Positions 35,610 through 44,469 of a stretch of DNA of 64,000 nt are shown one piece after another. Source of the DNA: Chryseobacterium paludis (lineage in GTDB: Bacteria; Bacteroidota; Bacteroidia; Flavobacteriales; Weeksellaceae); the NCBI RefSeq assembly GCF_025403485.1, contig NZ_CP099966.1, forward strand, positions 1,426,001 through 1,490,000. Reading direction: 5' to 3'. Both the position numbers and the translations under genes were made by a program. The notes under the pieces are model-generated. The model searched no databases. It had not been told where the DNA came from and was given only the letters and a program-made list of their open reading frames with translations. Numbering within the stretch: the first letter of the stretch is position 1; each line of letters starts with the position of its first letter.

Positions 35610-36704
35610 TTAAAAATTGATATTGGCAATCTCAATTCCGATTTGCAATCCATATTTATTCCTTAGCTTAGCATCATTGTTGAAAGCCGGAGTAAAATCT
35701 TTTTGTATAAATATGTTGATACCCTCATAGCTGACTCCAAATTTTCCACCAAAAATAAAGTTATTAACGCCATGCATTGCTCTTTCTCTTTCCACAATTC
35801 TTTTGGTATTCTCCGTTGAAAATCTGTTATATATAACACTTCCAACTTTCACACCTCCATAAATACCTGCTATAATGCTGAATTGTTTTTTCCTGTTATC
35901 AAGATATTTTACACCATCATATTCTATATATTTAGGATTTAAAACAAATTTAAAATCAACAGGAACAAAAAGATAAGAATTGGTAAGATAGGTATCTTTT
36001 AAATTTCCCCGTGTAAAATCCTCTGTGAACAAAGTCTTGCTATCCTGTGCAAACGCCTTACCATATTTTGGAACAAATCTATCCATCCTTACTCCAAGTC
36101 CTACTCTATAAAAAACAGAACTTGTAAAACCTCCAATCTGATCTTCATATCTTAATGTATAACTTGAAGAATTGATAACCGTATTTTTCACATCAGAATC
36201 CTTATCATAAAGTTTAAACGGTTTATCCTTTGTGGTAAGCATGGCACCCGTTAAGCTTATTGAAAACTCCAATGTATGTAGATAGTCCTTAGGTGTCTTT
36301 TTATTTTTGTTGAGCTTTACCCTAATACCATTGAATCCGAACTGCATTTCATTTTTATCTCTATTTAAAGTATCCGGTTTCTGTAAAACCGAGTTTTTCA
36401 CCATTTCTTTTGTTGCATTTTCCAGCTCGGACTGCTGTGCATCTACTTTTTCATTGATAATCTGTTCATACTTTGAAGCTATGTCTGTTCTCATTTTCTT
36501 CTTTTCATCAGATGTAATTTTATTTTCTTTAAAACTTTTATCAATAACATCCAATTCTGTATTCATATTTGATTTTTCAGAAACTACAATGCTGTCGATT
36601 TTTTTAGAATAAATCTTTATCTGGGATTCCATTTGTGGGCTTTCCTGCGCAAAATTGTAAGAAAAAGCCATTACGGCAGCCAATAGAGTAATTTTATTTT
36701 TCAT
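35610..36704 (-). CDS. Outer-membrane beta-barrel protein with an N-terminal coiled-coil region
   Basis: The protein is 364 aa. After a signal peptide (MKNKITLLAAVMAFSYNFAQ), about 90 residues are Lys/Glu-rich and helical (KIDSIVVSEKSNMNTELDVI...EQIINEKVDAQQSELENATKEMV). Alternating strands follow (LHTLEFSISLTGAML, SSYTLRYEDQIGGFTSSVFYRVGLGVRMDRF, KQFSIIAGIYGGVKVG, NFIFGGKFGVSYEGINIFIQKD) to a terminal aromatic residue, Phe, as in outer-membrane barrels. It is the last gene of an ECF sigma/anti-sigma-like/barrel cassette and is probably a target or partner in envelope sensing. Confidence 0.7.
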   Translation of the reverse strand: MKNKITLLAAVMAFSYNFAQESPQMESQIKIYSKKIDSIVVSEKSNMNTELDVIDKSFKENKITSDEKKKMRTDIASKYEQIINEKVDAQQSELENATKEMVKNSVLQKPDTLNRDKNEMQFGFNGIRVKLNKNKKTPKDYLHTLEFSISLTGAMLTTKDKPFKLYDKDSDVKNTVINSSSYTLRYEDQIGGFTSSVFYRVGLGVRMDRFVPKYGKAFAQDSKTLFTEDFTRGNLKDTYLTNSYLFVPVDFKFVLNPKYIEYDGVKYLDNRKKQFSIIAGIYGGVKVGSVIYNRFSTENTKRIVERERAMHGVNNFIFGGKFGVSYEGINIFIQKDFTPAFNNDAKLRNKYGLQIGIEIANINF

Positions 36705-36786
36705 AGTTTAAATGTTATTTTTGAGACCATATTTTACCTCTGCTCCATTTTCAGAACAGTATATTTTGTATTAAAAAGTTTAAAGA

Positions 36787-37503
36787 TTATTTGGTACCAG
36801 AAGAATCGGAAAACACGGTCAGTCCGAGGATTTTAAAAGAATTAGGGCCTTTAATTTTAATTTTATCCATATCTACCACTCCCATTTTTTTATGTTCATT
36901 ATGATTCTCTTCACGGGTTTTATCAAATTCTCTTCCTAGCAGTAATTCATCAGCATTGATATAATTTGCTTTTTTCTTTTGAGCAATTACAATTGGCTTT
37001 TCAACAATCTGATCGTGGGCTTTCTCCTTCACAGTAGGGATATTGACGAGGGTTTCTGTATTTTTTTCTTCTTTAGCTTTAACTAAAATCGGATTATAAG
37101 ATTTAAACTCTTCTGGATAAGTTTTAATTATGGCTTTTTCAGATTTAATTTCAGCTGCATTTCTTTTATCTGAAATCGCTACGTTTTTATGCTTTACTTC
37201 TTCAGCTTCTAAGCGATTAAATTTATCATCCTCTTTTTCTACTGTTGAAGTTTTGTCAGGCTTATCAGATTTTGTAACTAATACAGTATTTTCAACTTGT
37301 TTTGAATCAAAATAAAAATATATTCCACAAGAAATCAAAAGCAATACGACAGCAGCGTATTTCCACCATTGAACAGATTGTTTTAAGGGCAAATCAGAGG
37401 TTTCTCCCATTCCATGATCTATTCTATCCCAAAGATCACGAGACGGCTTTATTTCTCTGCTTTCGTAATCAGATCTTAATTGTCTCAGTGTTTCTTTTTT
37501 CAT
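36787..37503 (-). CDS. Membrane-anchored anti-sigma-like protein
   Basis: I start at the ATG at 37503 (238 aa). The cytoplasmic N-terminus KKETLRQLRSDYESREIKPSRDLWDRIDHGM is typical of small anti-sigma factors next to ECF sigma genes. A single transmembrane helix (WWKYAAVVLLLISCGIYFYF) is at about residues 50-69. The periplasmic part is Lys/Glu-rich and low-complexity. It overlaps the sigma factor gene by 35 nt, so translation is coupled. Function as an anti-sigma factor is inferred from position and architecture; no zinc-binding ZAS motif is seen. Confidence 0.7.
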   Translation of the reverse strand: MKKETLRQLRSDYESREIKPSRDLWDRIDHGMGETSDLPLKQSVQWWKYAAVVLLLISCGIYFYFDSKQVENTVLVTKSDKPDKTSTVEKEDDKFNRLEAEEVKHKNVAISDKRNAAEIKSEKAIIKTYPEEFKSYNPILVKAKEEKNTETLVNIPTVKEKAHDQIVEKPIVIAQKKKANYINADELLLGREFDKTREENHNEHKKMGVVDMDKIKIKGPNSFKILGLTVFSDSSGTK

Positions 37504-38023
37504 TTTCTTTTGTTTTAAAAAATTCAACAAGCCATTTTTTAGCTTTATTCAGCTGACTCTTGCTTGTTCCTTCGGAGATATTAAGAATTTCAGCTATTTC
37601 CTGATGTTTTTTCTCTTCAAAAACATATAGATTAAAAATTATCCTATATCCTGCCGGCATCTTAGAGAATACTTCTTCAAGATTAATTTCCTCTAGTTGT
37701 TCTTCAAAGTTTTCATCAGAAAAATCATCTGCAACATCAATGTCTACATAAAGTATATTTTTAGACTTCCGTACAAAACTTATAGAGTCATTAACTACAA
37801 TTTTTCTCAACCAAAAAGGAAAGCTTTTATAATCTCTGCACTCATTTAATTTTGTGAAACACTTTAGAAATGCATTTAATAATACATCTTCTGCATCATG
37901 AATATTATTAGTATATGAATTTGCAATAGCCAACATTCTACACGAGAAAGCTTCATAAAGAGCCTTCTGAGCTCTCCGATCTTGTTTTTTAGCAAGTATA
38001 AAGTTTTCCTCTAAGTTCTTCAT
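37469..38023 (-). CDS. ECF RNA polymerase sigma factor
   Basis: The protein is 184 aa. Region 2 (residues about 12-80) has ALYEAFSCRMLAIANSYTNNIHDAEDVLLNAFLKCFTKL, the core-binding and -10-recognition helices. Region 4 (about 118-170) has MPAGYRIIFNLYVFEEKKHQEIAEILNISEGTSKSQLNKAKKWL with the -35-binding HTH. It directs transcription of a regulon, likely including the two downstream genes. A TAnnTTTG element precedes it. Confidence 0.93.
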   Translation of the reverse strand: MKNLEENFILAKKQDRRAQKALYEAFSCRMLAIANSYTNNIHDAEDVLLNAFLKCFTKLNECRDYKSFPFWLRKIVVNDSISFVRKSKNILYVDIDVADDFSDENFEEQLEEINLEEVFSKMPAGYRIIFNLYVFEEKKHQEIAEILNISEGTSKSQLNKAKKWLVEFFKTKENEKRNTETIKI

Positions 38024-38070
38024 GTATGAGTTTCTATCTATAAGACGATGGAAATGATAAAAGGTTGCCT

Positions 38071-38078
38071 CAAAAATA
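38071..38078 (-). promoter_or_regulatory. -7 element upstream of the ECF sigma gene
   Basis: The minus strand reads TATTTTTG, matching TAnnTTTG. It directly abuts the terminator hairpin of the nucleoside transporter gene. Confidence 0.55.
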
Positions 38079-38082
38079 AAAA

Positions 38083-38110
38083 AAATGCACTTTATTTTTA
38101 AAGTGCATTT
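38083..38110 (-). terminator. Terminator after the nucleoside transporter gene
   Basis: AAATGCACTTT and AAAGTGCATTT form a perfect stem around ATTTTT, 30 nt past the stop. Confidence 0.85.
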
Positions 38111-38139
38111 TAATATATTGATAATTAACTTAATAAAAT

Positions 38140-39522
38140 TTAGTGATTTACATTAGCTACCTCTTTAGGATCATGCTTATGTTTAAATAAGAGAGCAAAA
38201 AGTATGGCAAGTACCAAGGCATATGCTGCAAAAGATAGCCAGATCTGATGCCAGTCTTTTACCAAAACAATTGAAGATAAAGTTCCGTCATTATTTACCG
38301 CAGCATTAAAAGAATTTTTAAGAATCTCTAAAAACGTAGGGTTATCCGGTGTTGTTTCTAGGTAAGATGATAAATCGGAAACATTAGTAAATCTATGTGT
38401 AAAGAATTTATCAATAGCCCAACCTGCCATATAGCTTCCAAAAACAGCTCCAAAACCATTGGTCATCATCATAAACAAACCCTGTGCAGAAGAACGGATC
38501 TTTTTATCAGTTGTAGTTTCTACAAAAAGGGAACCTGAGATATTAAAGAAATCAAAAGCCATCCCGTAAACAATACAAGAAAGCACAATTAAAGCCAAGC
38601 CATATCCATCGGGAATTCCGTAAGCAAAAAATCCAAATCTTAAAACCCATGCAAACATTGACATCAACATTACTTTTTTAATTCCGAACTTTTTCAAAAA
38701 GAAAGGGATAGCAAGTATAAATAAAGTTTCAGAAACCTGAGAAATGGACATAATAATTGTTGATCGCTGTACTACAAAAGAATTTGCATATTTTGGAAAA
38801 TGTGCAAATTCACTTAGGAAAACATCTCCATAAGCATTAGTCAACTGTAATGCAGCCCCTAAAAGCATGGAAAACAAGAAAAATAATGCCATTTTATAGT
38901 TTCCGAAAAGCTTGAATGCATTTAAACCAAGCTGTTCTGATAAAGGTGCACTTTTATCAATCAATTTCTGTGGTGGACATTTTGGTAGGGTAAGTGCATA
39001 GATTCCAAGTAAAATTGCAACAACTCCACCAATATAAAACTGTCCTTCTGTTGCTTTATTTCCTGTAAGATTTGTAATCCACATTGCTACAATAAACCCA
39101 ATTGTCCCCCAAACACGAATGGGAGGAAAATCTTTTACAACATCCAAATTACTATTCTTTAGTATCGTGTAAGAAATAGAGTTCGCAAGTGCAATTGTTG
39201 GCATATAAAAACACATGGCAGCAAGCATTACGTAAAAGAACGAATTAGGATCTCCTGTATGTGGTAAGATAAATAGAACAATCCCATAAAGAATTTGTAG
39301 AGCCGAAAAAATTCGCTCCGCATTTACCCAGCGGTCTGCAATAATTCCGGTGATGGTAGGCATAAAGATAGAAGCTATCCCCATTGTTCCGAAAACAGCT
39401 CCAAACTGTGTCCCGTCCCAATGTTTTGTACCGAACCAAAAATTAGCCATCGTAATCAGCCATGCTCCCCAAACAAAAAACTGCAGAAAGCTGAGGATGG
39501 TAAGTCGTAATTTTAAATTCAT
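38140..39522 (-). CDS. Nucleoside permease (NHS/NupG-type MFS transporter)
   Basis: The protein is 460 aa with about 12 transmembrane helices. The N-terminus MNLKLRLTILSFLQFFVWGAWLITMANFWF and the loop GIASIFMPTITGIIADRW are characteristic of the nucleoside:H+ symporter family. Further family phrases are DVVKDFPPIRVWGTIGFIVAMW and FFNISGSLFVETTTDKKIRSSAQGLFMMMTNGFGA. It would import nucleosides across the inner membrane. It starts 22 nt after the bifunctional nuclease gene and is cotranscribed with it. Confidence 0.9.
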   Translation of the reverse strand: MNLKLRLTILSFLQFFVWGAWLITMANFWFGTKHWDGTQFGAVFGTMGIASIFMPTITGIIADRWVNAERIFSALQILYGIVLFILPHTGDPNSFFYVMLAAMCFYMPTIALANSISYTILKNSNLDVVKDFPPIRVWGTIGFIVAMWITNLTGNKATEGQFYIGGVVAILLGIYALTLPKCPPQKLIDKSAPLSEQLGLNAFKLFGNYKMALFFLFSMLLGAALQLTNAYGDVFLSEFAHFPKYANSFVVQRSTIIMSISQVSETLFILAIPFFLKKFGIKKVMLMSMFAWVLRFGFFAYGIPDGYGLALIVLSCIVYGMAFDFFNISGSLFVETTTDKKIRSSAQGLFMMMTNGFGAVFGSYMAGWAIDKFFTHRFTNVSDLSSYLETTPDNPTFLEILKNSFNAAVNNDGTLSSIVLVKDWHQIWLSFAAYALVLAILFALLFKHKHDPKEVANVNH

Positions 39523-39544
39523 AGTTTAGTTATAAATATCTCTT

Positions 39545-40144
39545 TTAATCAATTTTCTTTTTCCTTCTTTTGATTTCTTCCTGAATTTCTAAGGCAGTAT
39601 CATAATCTTCTTCTTTTACTGCATCTTCTAATAATTTTTGAAGTTCTTCCATTGAAAGAGATTTTAAATTATCCTCAGACTGAACGGTTTCAGAGAATGA
39701 TTGTTCTTCTTTCGAAACATCTTCTAATTCCAAAAGAATTCCTGCTTCATTTAAAACTTGTTGGGTGGTGAAAATTGGTGCGTCAAAACGTACCGCCATA
39801 GCAACAGCATCAGAAGTTCGGGCATCTAAGATAAGCTCTTCTTCTGTTACTTTGTTTTTAAAGTTAATATTAGAAAAGAAAACTCCATCTACAATCTGAT
39901 AAATAATGACTGAGACCAATTCGTAATTCGCCGAAACTATAAATTTTGTAAATAAATCGTGTGTAAGAGGACGTGGTGGATGAATATCTTTCTCCAGACC
40001 GAGAGAAATGGATTGTGCTTCGAAATTTCCTATAACAACAGGTAATTTTATATGTGTTTCTTCATGTTCCAATAACAAAGCGTACGCCCCTGATTGGGTC
40101 TGGCTGTACGATATTCCTCGAATAATTAGCTGTTTATAATCCAT
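39545..40144 (-). CDS. Bifunctional nuclease (BFN, DUF151) family protein
   Basis: The protein is 199 aa. The BFN domain covers residues 1-130 (LIIRGISYSQTQSGAYALLLEHEETHIKLPVVIGNFEAQSISLGLE..., then SDAVAMAVRFDAPIFTTQQVLNEAG). A UvrB/UvrC-like helix pair follows at the C-terminus (SMEELQKLLEDAVKEEDYDTALEIQEEIKRRKK, UVR motif). This two-part architecture is standard in Bacteroidota. Plant homologues have RNase and DNase activity; the bacterial role is uncertain. The nucleoside permease gene follows 22 nt downstream. Confidence 0.9.
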   Translation of the reverse strand: MDYKQLIIRGISYSQTQSGAYALLLEHEETHIKLPVVIGNFEAQSISLGLEKDIHPPRPLTHDLFTKFIVSANYELVSVIIYQIVDGVFFSNINFKNKVTEEELILDARTSDAVAMAVRFDAPIFTTQQVLNEAGILLELEDVSKEEQSFSETVQSEDNLKSLSMEELQKLLEDAVKEEDYDTALEIQEEIKRRKKKID

Positions 40145-40149
40145 AACTA

Positions 40150-40157
40150 CAAAGATA
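40150..40157 (-). promoter_or_regulatory. -7 element upstream of the bifunctional nuclease gene
   Basis: The minus strand reads TATCTTTG, matching TAnnTTTG, only 6 nt before the ATG, so the leader would be extremely short or absent. Confidence 0.5.
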
Positions 40158-40193
40158 AATTAATTTTTTATTGTAGGTTTTACTTTTTAGACA

Positions 40194-40230
40194 AAAATAA
40201 AAGCTCGGAGTGCCCGAACTTTTATTTTTT
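40194..40230 (-). terminator. Terminator after the etfB-etfA unit
   Basis: AAAAG-TCGG and CCGA-CTTTT form a stem with small bulges around AGTGC, flanked by A- and T-runs, about 22 nt past the etfA stop. Confidence 0.75.
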
Positions 40231-40251
40231 TTATTTATTATAAGCTAAATT

Positions 40252-41199
40252 TTATCCTTTGATTGCTTTAATCTTTTCAGTTAATGCAGGAATAATCTGG
40301 AAAGCATCACCTACTACTCCATAGTCAGCAGACTTAAAAAACGGAGCTTCAGGATCACTGTTAATGACTACGATAGTTTTAGAAGAATTCACTCCAGCTA
40401 AATGCTGAATTGCTCCAGAAATACCTACAGCAATATAAAGATTTGGAGAGATCGCTTTACCTGTTTGTCCTACGTGTTCTGTGTGAGGTCTCCAACCTAT
40501 ATCAGAAACAGGCTTAGAACAAGCTGTAGCAGCGCCTAAAACATTTGCTAAATCTTCAATCATCCCCCAGTTTTCAGGACCTTTCATCCCTCTACCTGCA
40601 GAAACCACTACTTCAGCTTCTTTAAGATCCAGTTTTCCAGAACTCTGTTCATGAGAAACTACTTTAGTATCTTCATTGGCTACAGATAAATTTTTCACTT
40701 CTTCAGAACCGGAAGCTGCATTTTCCTTAACCCCGAAAGCATTTTGAGAAACCGTAACGATCACTCCTGTACCTTCAGCTTTAGCATGCATAAATCCTTT
40801 TCCTGAGAAAGCTCTTCTTTTCACCTGGAATGGCGAAAGACTTTCTGGCGCTTCCAGAACGTTAGTAATTAAAGAATAATTCTTCATTATAGCTAACATT
40901 GGTGCTACAGAAGAAGCATCTGTAGTATGCGGGAAAATGATAATATTTCCATCAGCTACTTCACTTACTGCCTGAGCAAAAGCTTTTGCTGAAAAACTTT
41001 TAAGACCTTCGTCTTTAATATTGATAACATTTGATGCTCCATATTTATATAATAAATCTGAAGAATCAGTAGGGTTTACAGAAATCGCTGTAACGGTATC
41101 TCCAGCCTGATCTGCAACAGCTTTAGCATAAGAAACTGCCTCGAAAGCTGCTTTTTTGTAAACTCCATTTATATTTTCTGCGTATACGAATACTGCCAT
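40252..41199 (-). CDS. etfA: Electron transfer flavoprotein alpha subunit
   Basis: The protein is 315 aa, of the FixB type. The N-terminal domain VFVYAENINGVYKKAAFEAVSYAKAVADQAGD leads to the C-terminal FAD domain, with VVSAGRGMKGPENWGMIEDLANVLGAATACSKPVSDIGWRPHTEHVGQTGKAISPNLYIAVGISGAIQHLAG. This includes the FAD-binding SRPxxD-like and GQTG motifs. With EtfB it carries electrons from acyl-CoA dehydrogenases to the quinone pool. It lies 99 nt after etfB; the spacer holds an AT-rich repeated AAAGATTAAA-like run and a small GGAT...ATCC dyad. Confidence 0.95.
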   Translation of the reverse strand: MAVFVYAENINGVYKKAAFEAVSYAKAVADQAGDTVTAISVNPTDSSDLLYKYGASNVINIKDEGLKSFSAKAFAQAVSEVADGNIIIFPHTTDASSVAPMLAIMKNYSLITNVLEAPESLSPFQVKRRAFSGKGFMHAKAEGTGVIVTVSQNAFGVKENAASGSEEVKNLSVANEDTKVVSHEQSSGKLDLKEAEVVVSAGRGMKGPENWGMIEDLANVLGAATACSKPVSDIGWRPHTEHVGQTGKAISPNLYIAVGISGAIQHLAGVNSSKTIVVINSDPEAPFFKSADYGVVGDAFQIIPALTEKIKAIKG

Positions 41200-41298
41200 T
41201 TTTTTAAAATTTAAAGATTAAAAAATTAAAGGATTAAAGAAATGGATTTAGAACAGGATCTTTAAATATCCTTGCTTCTGACATCCAGTTTCTAATTT

Positions 41299-42045
41299 TT
41301 ATATCACTTTAGCTTCCTCATGAAGAAGTCTTACCAACTCATCCAAATTATCAGGAGAAACCATTTTCACAGCAGCCCTAGGTGGAACGCTGTCATAAGA
41401 AACTCCCTGAACTTTTACTTCTGAAGAAGTAGGCTCAACAACCTGTAAAGGTTTTGTTCTCGCAGACATAATTCCTCTCATATTAGGAATAATAAGATCT
41501 TTCTCATCCACTAATCCCTTCTGACCTGCAATTACAGCAGGAAGTTTTACAGAAATAGTTTCTTTACCGCCTTCAATTTCTCTTACAGCAGTTGCCTCAC
41601 TTCCATTTACATCTAAACCTACAGATGCGTTCACGAAAGGTTGGTTTAATAACTGAGCTACCATTCCTGGAACAGAGCCTCCATTATAGTCAATCGATTC
41701 TTTACCACAAAGGATAAGATCATAACCTCCATTTTGAGCAACAGCAGCAATTTCTTTAGCTGTTGAATAACTATCTTTCGGATCAAGATTTACTCTAACT
41801 GCATCATTTGCACCAATTGCCAATGCTTTTCTTATTACAGGTTCTGTAGCAATGTCTCCTACATTTATTACTGTAACCGTAGCTCCTTGAGATTCCTGAA
41901 GTTTAACCGCCTTTGTCAATGCAAATTCATCTAAAGGATTAATAACCCACTGAATTCCATTTTTGTCGAAAGCAGATTTATCTGCTGTAAAGTTAATTTT
42001 GGAAGTAGTATCCGGAACACTACTAATACAAACTAATATTTTCAT
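41299..42045 (-). CDS. etfB: Electron transfer flavoprotein beta subunit
   Basis: The protein is 248 aa, of the FixA type. It begins MKILVCISSVPDTTSKINF, with the AMP-binding segment INPLDEFALTKAVKLQES and the signature VEPTSSEVKVQGVSYDSVPPRAAVKMV near the C-terminus. The conserved AIGANDAVRV and CGKESIDYNGGSVPGMVAQLL are also present. It binds AMP and pairs with EtfA, encoded next. The 150-nt region upstream holds no clear TAnnTTTG element. Confidence 0.95.
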   Translation of the reverse strand: MKILVCISSVPDTTSKINFTADKSAFDKNGIQWVINPLDEFALTKAVKLQESQGATVTVINVGDIATEPVIRKALAIGANDAVRVNLDPKDSYSTAKEIAAVAQNGGYDLILCGKESIDYNGGSVPGMVAQLLNQPFVNASVGLDVNGSEATAVREIEGGKETISVKLPAVIAGQKGLVDEKDLIIPNMRGIMSARTKPLQVVEPTSSEVKVQGVSYDSVPPRAAVKMVSPDNLDELVRLLHEEAKVI

Positions 42046-42195
42046 GTGTACTATTTTATTTTTCTCTTTTTATCGCATAAAAGTTCTGTACCGTTATGCA
42101 GAGATTTTGTTTGATTAATTTCTGTAAATATAAATAAAAAATATATTATGCATGCATAATACTTATGATTTTATTATTCAATACATTAAATGTAA

Positions 42196-42903
42196 TTACT
42201 TACCTGGTTTTGTTGCCCTAAACTCTATCTTACTAGGCAAAACCCGTGGGTTCATTTTTAAAATATCCAATACCAAATTCCCCATATCTTCGGGTTGGAT
42301 TTTCCATTCATCCTTTTCAGAAACTACATTTCCATTGAAATTTGTTGCTACAGAACCTGGCATGATCACCGTTGTTTTAATATTGTATTTTCTAAGGTCT
42401 ATCATAGCAGCTTGTGTAAATCCTACAACTCCAAATTTTGAAGCATTATACCCGGTACCATTTTCAAAAAAATTAGCTCCAGCCAAACTTGAAATTGTGA
42501 TATAATATCCTTCTGACTTTTTCAACTCTTCTACTGATGCTTTTAATGTGTAAAAAGCACCTGTTAAATTAGTTTCTATCATAGAATTCCATTCCTCAGA
42601 AGTTAATTCATCTACAGGTTTAAATATCCCTAATCCAGCGTTAGCAATAACAAAATCCAATTTTCCGAATTTATCTATGGTATATCTGATAGCTTCTTCT
42701 TCACTTTCCAAGCTTCTCACATCAGAAACAATTCCTAATACCTGACTGGAATATTTTTGTAATTCTTTTTCCGCTTCCATTACATCTTCCCGTTTTCTTC
42801 CTGAGAACGCAATAGATACTCCATTCTCAAGCAAAATTTTAGCTATTCCAAAACCTATACCTTTGGTTCCACCTGTTATATAGGCTACTTTATTCTCGAT
42901 CAT
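42196..42903 (-). CDS. SDR family oxidoreductase, 235 aa
   Basis: I start at the ATG at 42903, since the longer reading frame upstream runs through the terminator of the preceding gene. MIENKVAYITGGTKGIGFGIA carries the NAD(P)-binding TGGTKGIG at residues 10-17. NAGLG is near residue 86, the catalytic Ser in TISSLAG is near 134, and Tyr-x3-Lys is in TGYNASKFGVVG. The length and motifs fit 3-ketoacyl-ACP reductase-like classical SDRs; the substrate is unknown. The preceding gene and following etfB are each about 80-150 nt away, so it is probably monocistronic. Confidence 0.9.
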   Translation of the reverse strand: MIENKVAYITGGTKGIGFGIAKILLENGVSIAFSGRKREDVMEAEKELQKYSSQVLGIVSDVRSLESEEEAIRYTIDKFGKLDFVIANAGLGIFKPVDELTSEEWNSMIETNLTGAFYTLKASVEELKKSEGYYITISSLAGANFFENGTGYNASKFGVVGFTQAAMIDLRKYNIKTTVIMPGSVATNFNGNVVSEKDEWKIQPEDMGNLVLDILKMNPRVLPSKIEFRATKPGK

Positions 42904-42933
42904 ATATTTCACTTTAATTTCTCTAAAATAAAA

Positions 42934-42957
42934 AAAACGCTTCAATTGAAGCGTTTT
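42934..42957 (-). terminator. Terminator after the first T9SS cargo gene
   Basis: AAAACGCTTCAA and TTGAAGCGTTTT form a perfect palindromic stem followed by eight T on the minus strand, about 25 nt past the stop. Confidence 0.9.
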
Positions 42958-42982
42958 ATTGAGACTAAGATTTATCAGTAAT

Positions 42983-43999
42983 TTATTTTTTAATGAATTT
43001 TTTAGAAAATTGCTCCCCTTTGGTTTCAATAGAAAGGATATACACTCCTGGAAGAAGATTCCTTACATCTATTTTATCACCATTAAGTTTAGCGTTTATG
43101 ATTCTTCCCGCCGCATTAAAAATTTCAGCTTTAGTAATCTGTGACTTTGATTGTATAGTAATAAAATCAGTTGCAGGATTAGGATAAACTGAAATATCAT
43201 TTTCTTTCGCAACAGCCTCTTTTGTCGCTAATACTGTCGTATTTTTAGCGGTTAACATATAGTTATCAAAAGAAGTGATGTGAGCCACTGTATTTCCTGA
43301 ACCAACTACTGAAACAAAATCCATTTCATACGGATCTATGCCTGCAGCAAGCGGTATATAATTTGAAGCAGGGCTATAAACAACACCTCCAGGTCCTGTC
43401 CATGTAACCGCTCCTGTGGTTTTATTAAATGTGCACTTTAATGTGATCCATGTATTTGCAGGATAAGTATATGTGTTTGGCTCCAAATAAAAAAGAATAT
43501 TTCCCATTGCCCCACTATTAGTATTGTGATAGTTTGCTATACCAACAACTCTTTGTGTAGCAAATTCATATCCAGCTCCAAGCAGCGTTTTATGGGTTGT
43601 CTCATCATAAACTAAAACAGTTGCTCTACCCACGCCACCTGTCACACTTCCAGTGTATAAATTAAATTCCAGTTCAAGGATATTATTTCCTGGTGTTCTT
43701 GCAGCCCACGCAGCAGGTAGTCCATCTTTCCACATATACTTTGTTCCTGTTGCGGTCGAACTTCCCGTAAGCTGCAAAGATTTGTCATGAGAAGCATCGA
43801 TATTTACAATTTGTGCATCTGAATTTTGACCTCCTGCAAAATCTGTACGAAACCCACCTTGCCCCAAAGTAGTCGGGGTCACGGTTGTACCGACATTTCC
43901 TATATTATAGGAATTAAAATTATCTTCTTGTAAAGATTGGGCATTTAATGTCTGTAATAAAACAAATAAAAATGCATTAATTAGTAAAATTTTTTTCAT
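42983..43999 (-). CDS. T9SS type A sorting domain protein, lectin-like
   Basis: The protein is 338 aa. A signal peptide (MKKILLINAFLFVLLQTLNAQ) precedes a beta-rich domain of about 210 residues with phrases such as ILELEFNLYTGSVTGGVGRATVLVYD and WITLKCTFNKTTGAVTWTGPGG, resembling a concanavalin/LamG-like jelly roll. The final 75 residues are a T9SS type A domain (ISVYPNPATDFITIQSKSQI to FSKKFIKK). It is expected to be exported through the outer membrane and attached to the cell surface. The ligand is unknown. The neighbouring upstream gene is another T9SS cargo. Confidence 0.85.
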   Translation of the reverse strand: MKKILLINAFLFVLLQTLNAQSLQEDNFNSYNIGNVGTTVTPTTLGQGGFRTDFAGGQNSDAQIVNIDASHDKSLQLTGSSTATGTKYMWKDGLPAAWAARTPGNNILELEFNLYTGSVTGGVGRATVLVYDETTHKTLLGAGYEFATQRVVGIANYHNTNSGAMGNILFYLEPNTYTYPANTWITLKCTFNKTTGAVTWTGPGGVVYSPASNYIPLAAGIDPYEMDFVSVVGSGNTVAHITSFDNYMLTAKNTTVLATKEAVAKENDISVYPNPATDFITIQSKSQITKAEIFNAAGRIINAKLNGDKIDVRNLLPGVYILSIETKGEQFSKKFIKK

Positions 44000-44469
44000 A
44001 AGATTTTTTTTAATTTGATATTATTATTGAAACTATTTATAATTAGCTTCTATTGATAAGACAACAAAAGTTAAAAAAGGTTGCCTGTAAATAAAAAAAT
44101 AAACAAAATGTCTCCTATCAATGAATTTAAAAAACATAATCATTTATTAAGATGCATTTTTGACAAGTTATTTGTTTAATTTTCTGAAATTCTTTAATTC
44201 TATGATTAGCAAAATTGATCGTTACAAAGCTATTTTGGTATTAAGAGATTACCAATACTTAAAAACAAGTAATTATTTATACCTGATATTAGGTATTTTC
44301 AGTATTACAAGTTTTAAGTAGATTACAAATTAGTCTTATAATAAAAGTATTATTTACATCAAAATCTATAAAACTGTAAACATTCACACTTGTCTAATTG
44401 AATGTATATACAAAAAAAGCGCTCCAATTGGAGCGCTGTATGTTTATGTAAATTAAGATTTACCTGTAA
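44000..44469. other. 470-bp gene-free region with dyads between two T9SS cargo genes
   Basis: No coding frame is convincing. It holds a perfect dyad TTGGTA...TACCAA (44235-44255, 9-nt centre) and ATACCT...AGGTAT (44279-44296, 6-nt centre), and it ends in the terminator at 44413-44438. The two dyads share the words GGTAT/ATACC, so they could be operator sites for the downstream cargo gene, about 240-300 nt before its start. Confidence 0.4.
44413..44438 (-). terminator. Terminator after the second T9SS cargo gene
   Basis: AGCGCTCCAA and TTGGAGCGCT form a perfect palindromic stem followed by seven T on the minus strand, about 30 nt past the stop. Confidence 0.9.

Noticed and set aside
44201..44321. 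39-codon frame starting ATGATTAGC in the 470-bp gap
   Set aside because: No signal, leader or conserved motif; its length is within chance for AT-rich DNA.
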